Shown: positions 33,788 through 42,776 of the stretch, one piece after another
Layout of the letters: every line of letters begins with the position of its first letter
How positions within the stretch are numbered: position 1 is the stretch's first letter
Source: Larkinella sp049445795
GTDB lineage: Bacteria > Bacteroidota > Bacteroidia > Cytophagales > Spirosomataceae
NCBI RefSeq assembly: GCF_049445795.1
Contig: NZ_JBMSDT010000001.1
Location: forward strand, 62,001 to 126,000
Length of the DNA stretch: 64,000 nucleotides
Reading direction: 5' to 3'
Notes under the pieces: model-generated
Told to the model about the DNA's origin: nothing
Seen by the model: the letters and a program-made list of their open reading frames with translations, nothing else
Database searches by the model: none
Position numbers and translations under genes: made by a program

Positions 33788-35377
33788 ATGATTCATTCTC
33801 TTTCGTTGACCCTCGAACCCGCCATCGCATTTGACGAAGCGGCTTTTGAGCGGGAAATATATACACGGCTGCAACTTCCGTCGGACCTCATGGCCCGGCC
33901 GGAACCGGAACGGCCTGTGGTCCGTAAAGTCCGGCAATCCATCGACGCCCGCTCCCGGCTGGTCAAGGTACACGTCGATGCCGAGGTATTTGTGGGTGAA
34001 GCTCCGCGTCCGTTAATTGCCTATCAGCGCAGCTATCCCAATGTCAGCCAGGCACGCCCGGTGGTGGTGGTCGGGGCGGGTCCGGCGGGCTTGTTTGCAG
34101 CTTTACGGCTCGTCGAGTTGGGCTTCCGACCCATTGTACTCGAACGCGGCAGTGATGTCCGGGCGCGTCGGCGCGATCTGGCGGCCATCAACAAGGAACA
34201 CAAAGTCAACCCCGAATCCAACTACTGCTTCGGTGAGGGCGGAGCCGGAACGTATTCCGACGGCAAGCTGTACACCCGTTCCAAAAAGCGGGGCGATGTT
34301 CGGCGGATTCTGGAAATTCTGGTGGCCCACGGCGCGACCGATCAGATTCTGGTCGATGCGCATCCGCACATTGGCACCAACAAGCTTCCTGAGGTGGTGG
34401 TGGCTCTCCGACAAAGCATCCTCGACGCAGGCGGAGACATCCGGTTCAACACCCGTATGGTGGACCTACTGGTCGAACAAAATGAAATCAAAGGGGTTGT
34501 AACGGACCGGGGTGACGAAATTACGGGCCTGGGGGTCATTCTGGCTACCGGCCATTCTGCCCGCGACGTGTTTCAGTTGTTGCACGAAAAAGGCATTACC
34601 ATCGAAAGCAAACCGTTTGCGATGGGCGTTCGGATCGAGCACCAGCAATCGCTGATCGATCAGTTGCAATACCACCGGCCCCAGCGGGGCGACTACCTGC
34701 CCGCGGCTTCGTACAGCCTGGTCACGCAAACCCGGCACAAGGGGGTCGAGCGGGGCGTGTTTTCGTTTTGCATGTGTCCGGGCGGTTTTATCGTTCCGGC
34801 GGCAACGGCTCCGGGCGAACTGGTTGTCAATGGCATGTCGCCCTCGCGCCGGGATTCGAAGTACGCCAATTCGGGCCTGGTGGTGGCCATTCACGACACC
34901 GATTTGAAACCGTATCGGCCGTACGGTCCATTGGCCGGGATGCAGTTTCAGAAAGAAGTGGAACAGCGGGCCTGCCAACTGGCGGGTGGCAACCAGACGG
35001 CTCCGGCGCAGCGGGTTTCCGATTTCGTCAACGGAAGGGTTTCGCGGGAATTGCTGCCGACTTCGTACCAACCCGGTTTGCAATCGGTCGATATGCAGGC
35101 GGTTTTACCCGATTCCATTGCCGCCCCGCTAAAAGCCGGTTTACAGCAGTTCGGGAAATCGATGCGCGGGTATGTCACCAACGATGCCCAAGTGATCGGG
35201 GTTGAAAGTCGGACCTCCTCGCCGGTTCGGATTCCACGCCGGCCGGACACGCTCGAACACATTCAGATCCGGCGGTTGTTTCCGTGTAGCGAAGGCGCAG
35301 GCTACGCGGGTGGCATTGTTTCGGCCGCCATGGACGGTGAAAAATGCGCTGAATTCCTGGTCAAACAATATGGTTGA
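33788..35377 (+). CDS. FAD-dependent dehydrogenase (COG2509-type)
   Basis: 529 residues. Rossmann FAD-binding VGAGPAGLFAALRL (96-), SNYCFGEGGAGTYSDGKLYTRSKKRG and VILATGHSARDVF are hallmarks of a conserved uncharacterised flavoprotein family; the N-terminal ~85 residues carry a small extra domain. Cytoplasmic, substrate unknown. A TAGTTTTA sequence about 107 nt upstream is a possible -7 box, and 33493-33787 otherwise lacks features. Overlaps the Nudix gene by 8 nt. Confidence 0.85.
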   Translation: MIHSLSLTLEPAIAFDEAAFEREIYTRLQLPSDLMARPEPERPVVRKVRQSIDARSRLVKVHVDAEVFVGEAPRPLIAYQRSYPNVSQARPVVVVGAGPAGLFAALRLVELGFRPIVLERGSDVRARRRDLAAINKEHKVNPESNYCFGEGGAGTYSDGKLYTRSKKRGDVRRILEILVAHGATDQILVDAHPHIGTNKLPEVVVALRQSILDAGGDIRFNTRMVDLLVEQNEIKGVVTDRGDEITGLGVILATGHSARDVFQLLHEKGITIESKPFAMGVRIEHQQSLIDQLQYHRPQRGDYLPAASYSLVTQTRHKGVERGVFSFCMCPGGFIVPAATAPGELVVNGMSPSRRDSKYANSGLVVAIHDTDLKPYRPYGPLAGMQFQKEVEQRACQLAGGNQTAPAQRVSDFVNGRVSRELLPTSYQPGLQSVDMQAVLPDSIAAPLKAGLQQFGKSMRGYVTNDAQVIGVESRTSSPVRIPRRPDTLEHIQIRRLFPCSEGAGYAGGIVSAAMDGEKCAEFLVKQYG

Positions 35378-36008
35378 AAGCACGTTCCATAGCTTTGCCA
35401 ACGCCCTGCGGGAGCGACTGGCCGAACCCCTTCCTGGCCCTGAAGCCCATCTGAAAATGGCTTCGGCCTCGCGCCTACGCATGGCTATGCAACCGAACGA
35501 GCGAACCCGGCGCAGTGCCGTACTGATTGTGTTTTACCCCTACCAGCATTCGATTTATTTACCCCTGATCCTACGGCCCCAGTACGACGGCGTTCATGCC
35601 GGTCAGATGGCCTTTCCGGGTGGCCGCATGGAACGCAGCGACGAAAGCCTGATCCGGACAGCTTTGCGCGAAGCCCAGGAAGAAGTAGGCATCCGGGTGA
35701 CAGACGTGAAAGTGCTGGGCAAGCTTACAGAACTCTATATTGCCCCGAGTAATTTCTTTGTCCAGCCCGTGGTTGGGATTCTGCCCTACCGCCCGGATTT
35801 TTACCCCGACCCCCGCGAAGTTGAGCACGTGGTCGAAGTCTCGCTCGATGAATTAATGGATGAAACCATCATCGGGGCCAATGCCGTCGAAGTGCGCGGC
35901 ACCATCATCGACGCGCCTTTTTACCAGATCCAGGGCTTCAAAGTCTGGGGCGCAACGGCCATGATGATCAGCGAGTTGCTCATGGTGATCAACTCCGTCA
36001 CCAAGTAA
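35370..36008 (+). CDS. Nudix hydrolase, CoA-pyrophosphatase-like
   Basis: 212 residues. The start ATG at 35370 overlaps the preceding stop by 8 nt, so translation is coupled; an upstream extension of the frame to 35202 is shadow reading. The Nudix box GGRMERSDESLIRTALREAQ EEVGI (residues 84-106) has all G, E, R and EE positions. The QYDGVHAGQMAFPGG segment resembles the CoA-diphosphatase (NudL) subgroup, which clears CoA and its oxidised forms. Confidence 0.85.
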   Translation: MVESTFHSFANALRERLAEPLPGPEAHLKMASASRLRMAMQPNERTRRSAVLIVFYPYQHSIYLPLILRPQYDGVHAGQMAFPGGRMERSDESLIRTALREAQEEVGIRVTDVKVLGKLTELYIAPSNFFVQPVVGILPYRPDFYPDPREVEHVVEVSLDELMDETIIGANAVEVRGTIIDAPFYQIQGFKVWGATAMMISELLMVINSVTK

Positions 36009-36017
36009 GCCCAACAT

Positions 36018-36800
36018 TCAGTACGGATACCGAACGACGCTGAGCAACGATTGCCCCGTTGAATCGGCAAACGATTGCAAATAAGCGGCATCACTTAAAT
36101 CCGCCATCGGGGGCCTTACAATAAAGGCAGGATCCCGGGTTTGGAGCGGTTTTTCCATAGACATCTGCCCGTTTTTTGCCACCATCGTCCCGTGCGCCAG
36201 ATTAGCCGTCATCCGGAGTCCGGCACCATCGCTGACGACAACCTGCAACACCCACTTTCCATCCGGATCAATCGTCAGGCGTTCTTCGGTGTCGGTGCCC
36301 ATACCGTCAGTCCTCTGGTAACGCGGGTGTTCGGGCCGGAAGACCATCGTCCGGGGCGCTTCGCCGTAAACCAGCCGGGCAATACGATCGGTTTTGGGGT
36401 AGGCTGTAGTTTGAATAGCGGCCAGGGCGGCATTGAAGTCCGGGCGCCTGGCATCAAAACAGGCCGCGATCTGGTTGAACTCGGCCAGGTTGAACGCTGC
36501 GGGCGACACATAAACCGTCCAGGGCTGGGCTTCCCGGTTTGTCCGGGCGGAATCATACTCCAGAATAATCCATTGTGGATAGCGCTCCGTGAGCAGTGGG
36601 AAACCGACGTTCTGGTCGCTCACAAGTTTGCCATCGAAAGTCAGTGTTGGCTGGTGTCGGTACATGCCCACGCCCACCATTGTGGTATGATCGGTGAGCG
36701 TCAGGGAATGCCCGTTGTGCGTGCTCACGACCAGCGTCTTCTCGTCGGGCGAACAACTTGCCAACCCACAGGCCAGCACGAGCAGAAAAGGTAGCAGCAT
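36018..36800 (-). CDS. Lipoprotein, unknown function
   Basis: 260 residues from ATG 36800 (another ATG at 36809). Signal MLLPFLLVLACGLASC with lipobox LASC. Mature part is beta-rich without a recognised domain. Convergent with the Nudix gene, 9 nt between stops. Confidence 0.6.
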   Translation of the reverse strand: MLLPFLLVLACGLASCSPDEKTLVVSTHNGHSLTLTDHTTMVGVGMYRHQPTLTFDGKLVSDQNVGFPLLTERYPQWIILEYDSARTNREAQPWTVYVSPAAFNLAEFNQIAACFDARRPDFNAALAAIQTTAYPKTDRIARLVYGEAPRTMVFRPEHPRYQRTDGMGTDTEERLTIDPDGKWVLQVVVSDGAGLRMTANLAHGTMVAKNGQMSMEKPLQTRDPAFIVRPPMADLSDAAYLQSFADSTGQSLLSVVRYPY

Positions 36801-36809
36801 CGAATTCAT

Positions 36810-37272
36810 GCCCCAAAGATCTTGGCCATACCTGCCCGAACCCAGGACCGATTAATATCAGGCGGTTTTGACTAAACTGTAAACGGCAACTATCCGCTCC
36901 GTCACAGATTGACCTATATCCAGGTGATTATCTAAAACGGGATTTCTGGCCGGGAAATGGCCTTTCTATTTAAAAATCACTATATTTGTAATACAAGTAT
37001 TATACAATATGCCGACATCATGAATACAACCTGCTTTACCGGAAATGTCGAATTACTCTCTTTTCGGGAAATGACCTGAACCGGCACTGCTTTTGCAAGT
37101 ATTTATCAGGCTCCTTAGGAATACAACAGGTCTAAAAGCCTCCTTTTACTGCATTAAGGCACTATTTCTGAAAAACTGTTGTATCTTTAATGAGCTATCG
37201 ACGGATTATTCCGACCCGCCGATCCCATCAATCCGATAGCATTTACCATCGATTTTATCCGTAATTACCCGA
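36810..37272 (+). promoter_or_regulatory. Long leader/promoter region of the topoisomerase gene
   Basis: 463 nt without a gene longer than 20 codons. A TATATTTG box (36981-36988) fits TAnnTTTG but is 285 nt from the start; a closer TATCTTTA (37182-37189) is a one-mismatch alternative at 84 nt. AT-rich between 36960 and 37190. A long untranslated leader is possible. Confidence 0.45.
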
Positions 37273-39936
37273 ATGAGCGAAATTCTGGACCCCACTGAAT
37301 TACCGGAAGAGCAAAATGAAGAAACCCTGCATCAGCAAACCGTGGTGTCGGGCCTGTATGAAAATTGGTTTTTAGAATATGCCTCCTACGTCATCCTGGA
37401 ACGGGCTGTTCCGGCCGTTGAAGACGGTCTGAAACCGGTGCAACGCCGGATTCTGCACGCCCTGAAGGAGATGGACGACGGACGTTTCAATAAAGTGGCC
37501 AACGTGATCGGGCAAACCATGCAGTATCACCCGCATGGCGATGCCTCGATTGGCGACGCCCTGACGACGATCGGCCAGAAAAATCTGGTGTTTGACACCC
37601 AGGGCAACTGGGGCGATATCCGCACCGGCGACGGGGCTGCCGCGCCCCGCTACATCGAGGTCCGGTTGTCGAAGTTTGGCAATGATGTACTTTTCAATCC
37701 GCAAACGACAGAGTGGCAATTGTCATACGACGGTCGGAAAAAGGAGCCGGTGACCTTGCCGGTTAAATTTCCGCTGCTGCTGGCGCTGGGCGTCGAAGGG
37801 ATTGCGGTCGGTTTGTCCACCAAAATTCTGCCGCACAACTTCATCGAACTGCTCGAAGCGTCGATCAACATTCTGAAAGACAAACCGGTAACCTTGTACC
37901 CGGATTTTCTGACGGGTGGCTACGTCGACATCAGCAACTACAACGATGGCGGCCGGGGTGGCAAAGTCCGAATTCGGGCCAAAATTGAAGAGTTTGATAA
38001 AAAAACGCTGATTATCCGCGAAATCCCATTCGGTACGACGACGACCTCCATTAAGGATTCGATCATCAAGGCTAATGACGACGGCAAAATCAAGATCAAG
38101 AAGGTGGAGGATTTGACGTCGAAAGATGTTGAAATCCACGTTCACTTGGCCCCCGGCGTCTCGCCCGACATTACCATAGACGCCCTGTATGCTTTTACGG
38201 AATGTGAAGTATCGGTATCGCCGAATGCCTGCGTGATCATTGACGAAAAACCGCATTTCGTCTCGGTTACCGATATTCTGAAAATCAACACCCACCAGAC
38301 CGTTCGGCTGCTGGAGCGGGAGTTGCAGATTCACCGGGGCGAATTGCTGGAAAAGCTGCTGTACAGTTCACTCGAAAAAATATTTATCGAAAACCGGATT
38401 TACCGGAAAATCGAAGAATGTGAAACCTTCGAGGCCGTTCTTGAAACCATCGACAAGGGGCTAAAACCGTTTAAAAAGCAGTTTTACCGCGAAATTACGG
38501 AGGATGACCTGATCCGGCTGACCGAGATCCGGATCAAGCGGATTTCGAAATACGACGGTTTTAAAGCGGAAGAACTCATGCGCCGGCTGGAGCAGGACCT
38601 GGCCGAAACCGAAGATAACCTCGCCAACCTGACCCGCTATGCCATCAATTACTTCAAAGACTTGCTGAAAAAGTACGGCAAAGGGCGGGAACGGAAAACC
38701 GAGATTCGCGCATTCAACACCATTGCGGCCAATGTCGTGGCTGCGGCCAATGCCAAGCTTTACGTCGACCGTGAAGGCGGTTTTGTGGGCACCGGCCTGA
38801 AAAAAGACGAATTTGTGTCAGACTGCTCCGATATCGACGATATCATCGTGTTCCGGCGCGACGGCAAGTGCCTGGTGACCAAAATTCAGGATAAAACCTT
38901 CGTCGGGAAGGATATTATCTATTGTTCGGTCTTTAAGAAAAATGACGAGCGGAAGGTGTATAACATGCTGTACCTCGACGGCAAATCGGGTATTACGATG
39001 GCCAAGCGGTTCAGCGTGACGGCCGTCACCCGCGACCGTGAATACGATTTGACAATGGGCAATCCAAAGTCGAAAGTGCTGTGGTTTACGGCCAACGAAA
39101 ATGGGGAAGCCGAAGTGGTTACCATCAACCTGACGGCGCAGAGTACAGCCAAGATCAAGCAGTTCGATTATAACTTTGCCGAAGTAGGTATTAAAAACCG
39201 GTCCGCCCAGGGCAATATTCTGACCAAATATCCGGTTCGGAAAGTAAGCCTGAAGTCGGGCGGGGTGTCGACCCTCGGCGGTGTCGACATCTGGTATGAC
39301 GAACACCTGGGTCGGCTGAACCGCGACGAGCGCGGTAAATATTTAGGCAACTTCGACAACGGTGCGAGCATTTTGGTCGTCTATAAAGATGGACAGTATG
39401 AGTTGACAAACTACAACCTGACGAATCGTTACGAACCGGCCGAAATTGCAGTTTTGGAGAAGTTCGATCCCGAGCGGGTGCTGTCGGCGGTGTACTACGA
39501 AGCTAACCAGAAGGCTCACTACGTCAAACGATTTAAGGTCGAGACGACAACGCAGGACAAGAAATTCAGCTTCATCGGAGACACCAAAGGCTCGAAGCTG
39601 CTGGCCGTCACGGCCGACCGCTTCCCGCGTTTCGAGATTGCGCACCAGATGAAGGAGAAAGGCCCGTTAGAGAAAATGGTGCTGGAACCCGAAGGGTTTA
39701 TCGACATTCGTGGCTGGAAAGCGCTGGGGGCGAAACTGCCCTTCGCGAGGGTCAAAGAAGTGAAGTTACTGGCCCCGCGACGGAATAATGAACGCGATGT
39801 GGTGGAAAATAGAACAGGATCGCCTAACTTACTCGTAGTAGAACCGGAAGTCGACGAACCGGAGGATGAGGGAACCGAAAAAGAAGTGGCTACCGATTCA
39901 GAGAAAACGGTTAAACAGCTAGGCTTGTTCTCATGA
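37273..39936 (+). CDS. parC: DNA topoisomerase IV subunit A
   Basis: 887 residues, type IIA topoisomerase A subunit. YASYVILERAVPAVEDGLKPVQRRI, the quinolone-region HPHGDASIGDAL and the DNA-cleaving Tyr127 in AAPRYIEV are clear. A C-terminal beta-pinwheel lacks the GyrA-box QRRGGKG, so it is ParC-like rather than gyrase A. It decatenates daughter chromosomes with ParE, which is not in the window. The C-terminus ends in an acidic tail. Confidence 0.9.
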   Translation: MSEILDPTELPEEQNEETLHQQTVVSGLYENWFLEYASYVILERAVPAVEDGLKPVQRRILHALKEMDDGRFNKVANVIGQTMQYHPHGDASIGDALTTIGQKNLVFDTQGNWGDIRTGDGAAAPRYIEVRLSKFGNDVLFNPQTTEWQLSYDGRKKEPVTLPVKFPLLLALGVEGIAVGLSTKILPHNFIELLEASINILKDKPVTLYPDFLTGGYVDISNYNDGGRGGKVRIRAKIEEFDKKTLIIREIPFGTTTTSIKDSIIKANDDGKIKIKKVEDLTSKDVEIHVHLAPGVSPDITIDALYAFTECEVSVSPNACVIIDEKPHFVSVTDILKINTHQTVRLLERELQIHRGELLEKLLYSSLEKIFIENRIYRKIEECETFEAVLETIDKGLKPFKKQFYREITEDDLIRLTEIRIKRISKYDGFKAEELMRRLEQDLAETEDNLANLTRYAINYFKDLLKKYGKGRERKTEIRAFNTIAANVVAAANAKLYVDREGGFVGTGLKKDEFVSDCSDIDDIIVFRRDGKCLVTKIQDKTFVGKDIIYCSVFKKNDERKVYNMLYLDGKSGITMAKRFSVTAVTRDREYDLTMGNPKSKVLWFTANENGEAEVVTINLTAQSTAKIKQFDYNFAEVGIKNRSAQGNILTKYPVRKVSLKSGGVSTLGGVDIWYDEHLGRLNRDERGKYLGNFDNGASILVVYKDGQYELTNYNLTNRYEPAEIAVLEKFDPERVLSAVYYEANQKAHYVKRFKVETTTQDKKFSFIGDTKGSKLLAVTADRFPRFEIAHQMKEKGPLEKMVLEPEGFIDIRGWKALGAKLPFARVKEVKLLAPRRNNERDVVENRTGSPNLLVVEPEVDEPEDEGTEKEVATDSEKTVKQLGLFS

Positions 39937-39937
39937 C

Positions 39938-40645
39938 ATGAATTCGATGCCGTACACGACTGGCCGATCTTCCGGCCATTACAAAGGAGCCCGACCCCGC
40001 GTCCCGATGTTTGGGGTGAAACGTCTTGTCAAAGGCAGCATTGTCGTTGCCTTTGTGGGTGTTACGGTTGTGCTTCTTTGTAATTTCTGGATCGTGTACA
40101 GTACCCGGAGCCAGGTGTATTTCAACATGGACGAACTGCCCACCAATGAGGTAGGTTTGGTATTGGGCACGAGCAAATCTGTCAAAAGCGGCAACGAAAA
40201 CCTGTTTTTCCGCTACCGGATGGAAGCCACCGCCCGGCTTTGGAAAATCGGTAAGATCAAACACATTATCTTGAGCGGAAACAACGATTCGGAATACTAC
40301 AATGAACCTTCCGACATGAAAAAGGCCCTGCTCCGGATGGGTATTCCCGAATCGGATATGACGCTCGACTACGCCGGTTACCGTACCTTCGACTCTGTGG
40401 TACGCTGCAAGCAGGTGTTCAATCAGGACAAGATCACGATCATTTCGCAAAACTTCCACAATGCCCGGGCGCTCTACATTGGCAATCATCAGGGCATGAA
40501 AGCCGTGGCCTTTGCCGCCCAGGACGTGCCGGGGGGCTATTCCTGGCGAACCCTCATTCGGGAATACCTGGCCCGTCCGCTGGCCGTACTGGATGTCTAT
40601 ATCGTTCATCCCCAGCCGATTATGGAAAACAAGGAAATCCGATAA
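39938..40645 (+). CDS. SanA/YdcF-like (DUF218) membrane protein
   Basis: 235 residues, start ATG one base after the topoisomerase stop. One TM helix (~30-52) precedes a DUF218 fold: VGLVLGTSK, KHIILSGNND, YRTFDSVVRCKQVF, IISQNFHNARALYIG. SanA-like proteins support envelope integrity and vancomycin tolerance in enterobacteria. Two nt separate its stop from the convergent DUF2490 stop. Confidence 0.85.
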   Translation: MNSMPYTTGRSSGHYKGARPRVPMFGVKRLVKGSIVVAFVGVTVVLLCNFWIVYSTRSQVYFNMDELPTNEVGLVLGTSKSVKSGNENLFFRYRMEATARLWKIGKIKHIILSGNNDSEYYNEPSDMKKALLRMGIPESDMTLDYAGYRTFDSVVRCKQVFNQDKITIISQNFHNARALYIGNHQGMKAVAFAAQDVPGGYSWRTLIREYLARPLAVLDVYIVHPQPIMENKEIR

Positions 40646-40647
40646 GA

Positions 40648-41376
40648 TTACTTTTTCCTGTATCCGAATTTCACCTGGTAGTTGATCCCGATAATGGTTC
40701 CGCTCTGTTCATCCGAACCGCTCAGTGCTCTGTCCCGGAATACCGCCAAATCCAGGCTCTGCTGTTTCGTCAGGCCAATGGATACCCCGGCTTTGTAACG
40801 AATCTGATCAAATTCGATTCCGACCAGGTAAAAAAGATCGGCGGAAACAAAGGGCGTAAACCGTCCCACCGCGTAGGACAACTCCAGCTTGTTCCGCAAA
40901 TAACTGCCTGCCGCCACCAGCCCTTCCGTATCGTCTTTGAATTGATTCTGGTACCGAAGCCGATAATCCAGCTTTAGCTTACGCCAGAGTTTTCGGTCAT
41001 AGCTGATCTGACCGTAGAACCGGTGATACGGCCGGAAATAGTAGTCGTCGGTTTCGTTGTTCCACTTCCGGCGGCCCGTATACCGGTAAAAACCGCTGAT
41101 CTCCCAGCTTTTCGTCGGTTTGTACGACAAGCCCAGTTCGCCCAGAAATGCACGGGTAACCGACACATTCTCGCTAAACCGGAGTTGCGTATTTACCTGC
41201 ATCGAAAACGTTTTGCTGAATTTCTTTTCCAGGCTGATGCCCGACCAGAGTCCCAGGCCGGGACTCTGCGCCAGGCCCACCAAAGGGAGAAAAGCCAGCA
41301 GGACCAGGCCAAGCGACCGGAAACGGTTACCGAAGCGGTGTTCCTGTGAGGGATTTGACGGATTCATGGTTGACAT
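40648..41376 (-). CDS. DUF2490 outer-membrane protein
   Basis: 242 residues, with a signal-like stretch SLGLVLLAFLPLVGLAQ after ~20 residues; ATG at 41376 or 41367. Mature part is strand-rich with alternating aromatic residues and ends in KFGYRKK, as in DUF2490 barrels. Last gene of the CotH/VTC operon; it overlaps the DUF4956 gene by about 50 nt. Perhaps an outer-membrane part of that system. Confidence 0.75.
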   Translation of the reverse strand: MSTMNPSNPSQEHRFGNRFRSLGLVLLAFLPLVGLAQSPGLGLWSGISLEKKFSKTFSMQVNTQLRFSENVSVTRAFLGELGLSYKPTKSWEISGFYRYTGRRKWNNETDDYYFRPYHRFYGQISYDRKLWRKLKLDYRLRYQNQFKDDTEGLVAAGSYLRNKLELSYAVGRFTPFVSADLFYLVGIEFDQIRYKAGVSIGLTKQQSLDLAVFRDRALSGSDEQSGTIIGINYQVKFGYRKK

Positions 41377-41989
41377 CGTTCTGATAGTAGTAAAGGATGA
41401 TTTGGGCCGAATCCTTCATGAAATCAATGGTCTGAATCTCGATCCGGTGAATTTCCAGGCCCGTCCGCTCTTCCAGATCGAGCAGCAACTCCATCCGCTT
41501 ATTCGGCACAATCAGGTCGGCCCGGTCGTAAAAGACAGTTTTGCTGAACTCCCTTTTAAATAGCCAGTTGCCCTCCAGCAGTTGCACCATACTCAGAATC
41601 AGGCCGTTGATCAACGCCAGCTTATGCCAGCTTCCCTGACTGACAGACGAGATCAACCCCACGGCAATCACCATGAAGAGATACGTCATGTCCCGGGCCG
41701 ACAAGCCTTCTGTCCGGTAGCGCAGCATCGAAAAAACCGCAAACAGCCCGAAAGCCGCGCCGATCGATAGCTGCACCTGATTCAACAGAAAGGTGATCAG
41801 AAAAATGATGAGGTTGAACGTGAAGAAGGTTAGAAACAAGTCGGTCTTCCGGTACATCCGGTAATAAATCAGTCGAATCAGGATCCCCACCGAGCACAGA
41901 TCCAGCCCCAGTCGAATGAAAAGATCATCCGGCAATTCGGTCAGATTCCGGGCTTCCGGTGCAGAAAGGTGTTGCAACAAGATGGTCAT
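41327..41989 (-). CDS. DUF4956 membrane protein
   Basis: 220 residues from ATG 41989 (TTG at 41995 also in frame). About four hydrophobic segments between residues 25 and 130 (LFLTFFTFNLIIFLITFLL, MTYLFMVIAVGLISS) and a cytoplasmic C-terminal part. It overlaps the VTC gene end by 65 nt and the DUF2490 start by 50 nt. DUF4956 genes regularly accompany VTC-type polyphosphate polymerases in bacteria; the role is unknown. Confidence 0.82.
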   Translation of the reverse strand: MTILLQHLSAPEARNLTELPDDLFIRLGLDLCSVGILIRLIYYRMYRKTDLFLTFFTFNLIIFLITFLLNQVQLSIGAAFGLFAVFSMLRYRTEGLSARDMTYLFMVIAVGLISSVSQGSWHKLALINGLILSMVQLLEGNWLFKREFSKTVFYDRADLIVPNKRMELLLDLEERTGLEIHRIEIQTIDFMKDSAQIILYYYQNDVNHESVKSLTGTPLR

Positions 41990-42770
41990 AAGCAAGCAAC
42001 TTGCGAAAATGGTTGAGTTTTGGTTTGAAGAGATTTTGCTTCAGCGACGGATCAAGGCTAATCAGGCCCAGGCAGTATTTACTCAATGACCCCGGCTGAA
42101 CCCGGGCCTTTTTCATGAGGTTCAGAAAAAAGGAAGGCTGGCGGGCATCCTGTTTTAACTCGGCAACTACGACCTGCGGGTAAGCCCGGTAACCGAAGTC
42201 GTTCCGAAAGTTCAGGTTCAGATCAATCGTCAGTCGCTCGGCCGTCGTCTGGCTCACGAGCGTCAACCGAATGTATTCTACCCACAATACCGGATTCAGC
42301 TTGTCGGGACCGAATCCTGTATGCCGGGTCAGAAAAACCGCGCTATCCGGGTCAAACCCTTTTCCGGGCGGGTACGCGTTCGGAATTCGGGTCTTGACCG
42401 TCCGGCCTTTGTTCGTTTTATGCTTTATCTCCGTAAACGTCAGGTTTGACGCGACATAATGCCGTTGCCGGATCTTGTACCGATTGAGCCGCTGGGTTCG
42501 GTGCGCGTGGTAGAACCGCAGGTCGACCGTATCAAAATACAGCGTTTCATACGCACAGAAGCGTTGTCCATCAATTTCCAGCCAGCGGTAGTGCTCACTT
42601 AATTGGTTCAGAAGCGACGGTAACCGACTCAATGGAAGTAGAAACTTGGTGTCGGTCCGATTCATTAAACGGACACGTTCCATCTCCGGCAAGGTAATCG
42701 CTGAAAACGACTGCGCCAGGGTTTCAATCGAAGGAGGTGTCAATTCAAAAATGGATTGGGAAGGAACCAT
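41925..42770 (-). CDS. VTC-domain polyphosphate polymerase-like protein
   Basis: 281 residues. Triphosphate-tunnel-fold motifs: RTDTKFLLPLS with the substrate Lys, YETLYFDT, RLNRYKIRQRHY and FTEIKHKTNKGR, with the ExK pair in the tunnel. In yeast VTC the domain makes polyphosphate from ATP. No TM segment, so the membrane component may be the DUF4956 protein encoded next to it. Second gene of a four-gene operon, starting 6 nt after CotH. Confidence 0.85.
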   Translation of the reverse strand: MVPSQSIFELTPPSIETLAQSFSAITLPEMERVRLMNRTDTKFLLPLSRLPSLLNQLSEHYRWLEIDGQRFCAYETLYFDTVDLRFYHAHRTQRLNRYKIRQRHYVASNLTFTEIKHKTNKGRTVKTRIPNAYPPGKGFDPDSAVFLTRHTGFGPDKLNPVLWVEYIRLTLVSQTTAERLTIDLNLNFRNDFGYRAYPQVVVAELKQDARQPSFFLNLMKKARVQPGSLSKYCLGLISLDPSLKQNLFKPKLNHFRKLLAYDHLVATPFCTGSPESDRIAG

Positions 42771-42776
42771 ACCACG

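Noticed and set aside
36981..37080. A 19-residue open frame starting at the ATG near 37021
   Set aside because: Too short, no ribosome site or hydrophobic/charged pattern to suggest a leader peptide.
37273..39936. Calling the topoisomerase gene gyrA
   Set aside because: The C-terminal pinwheel has no GyrA-box, so topoisomerase IV subunit A is the better call.
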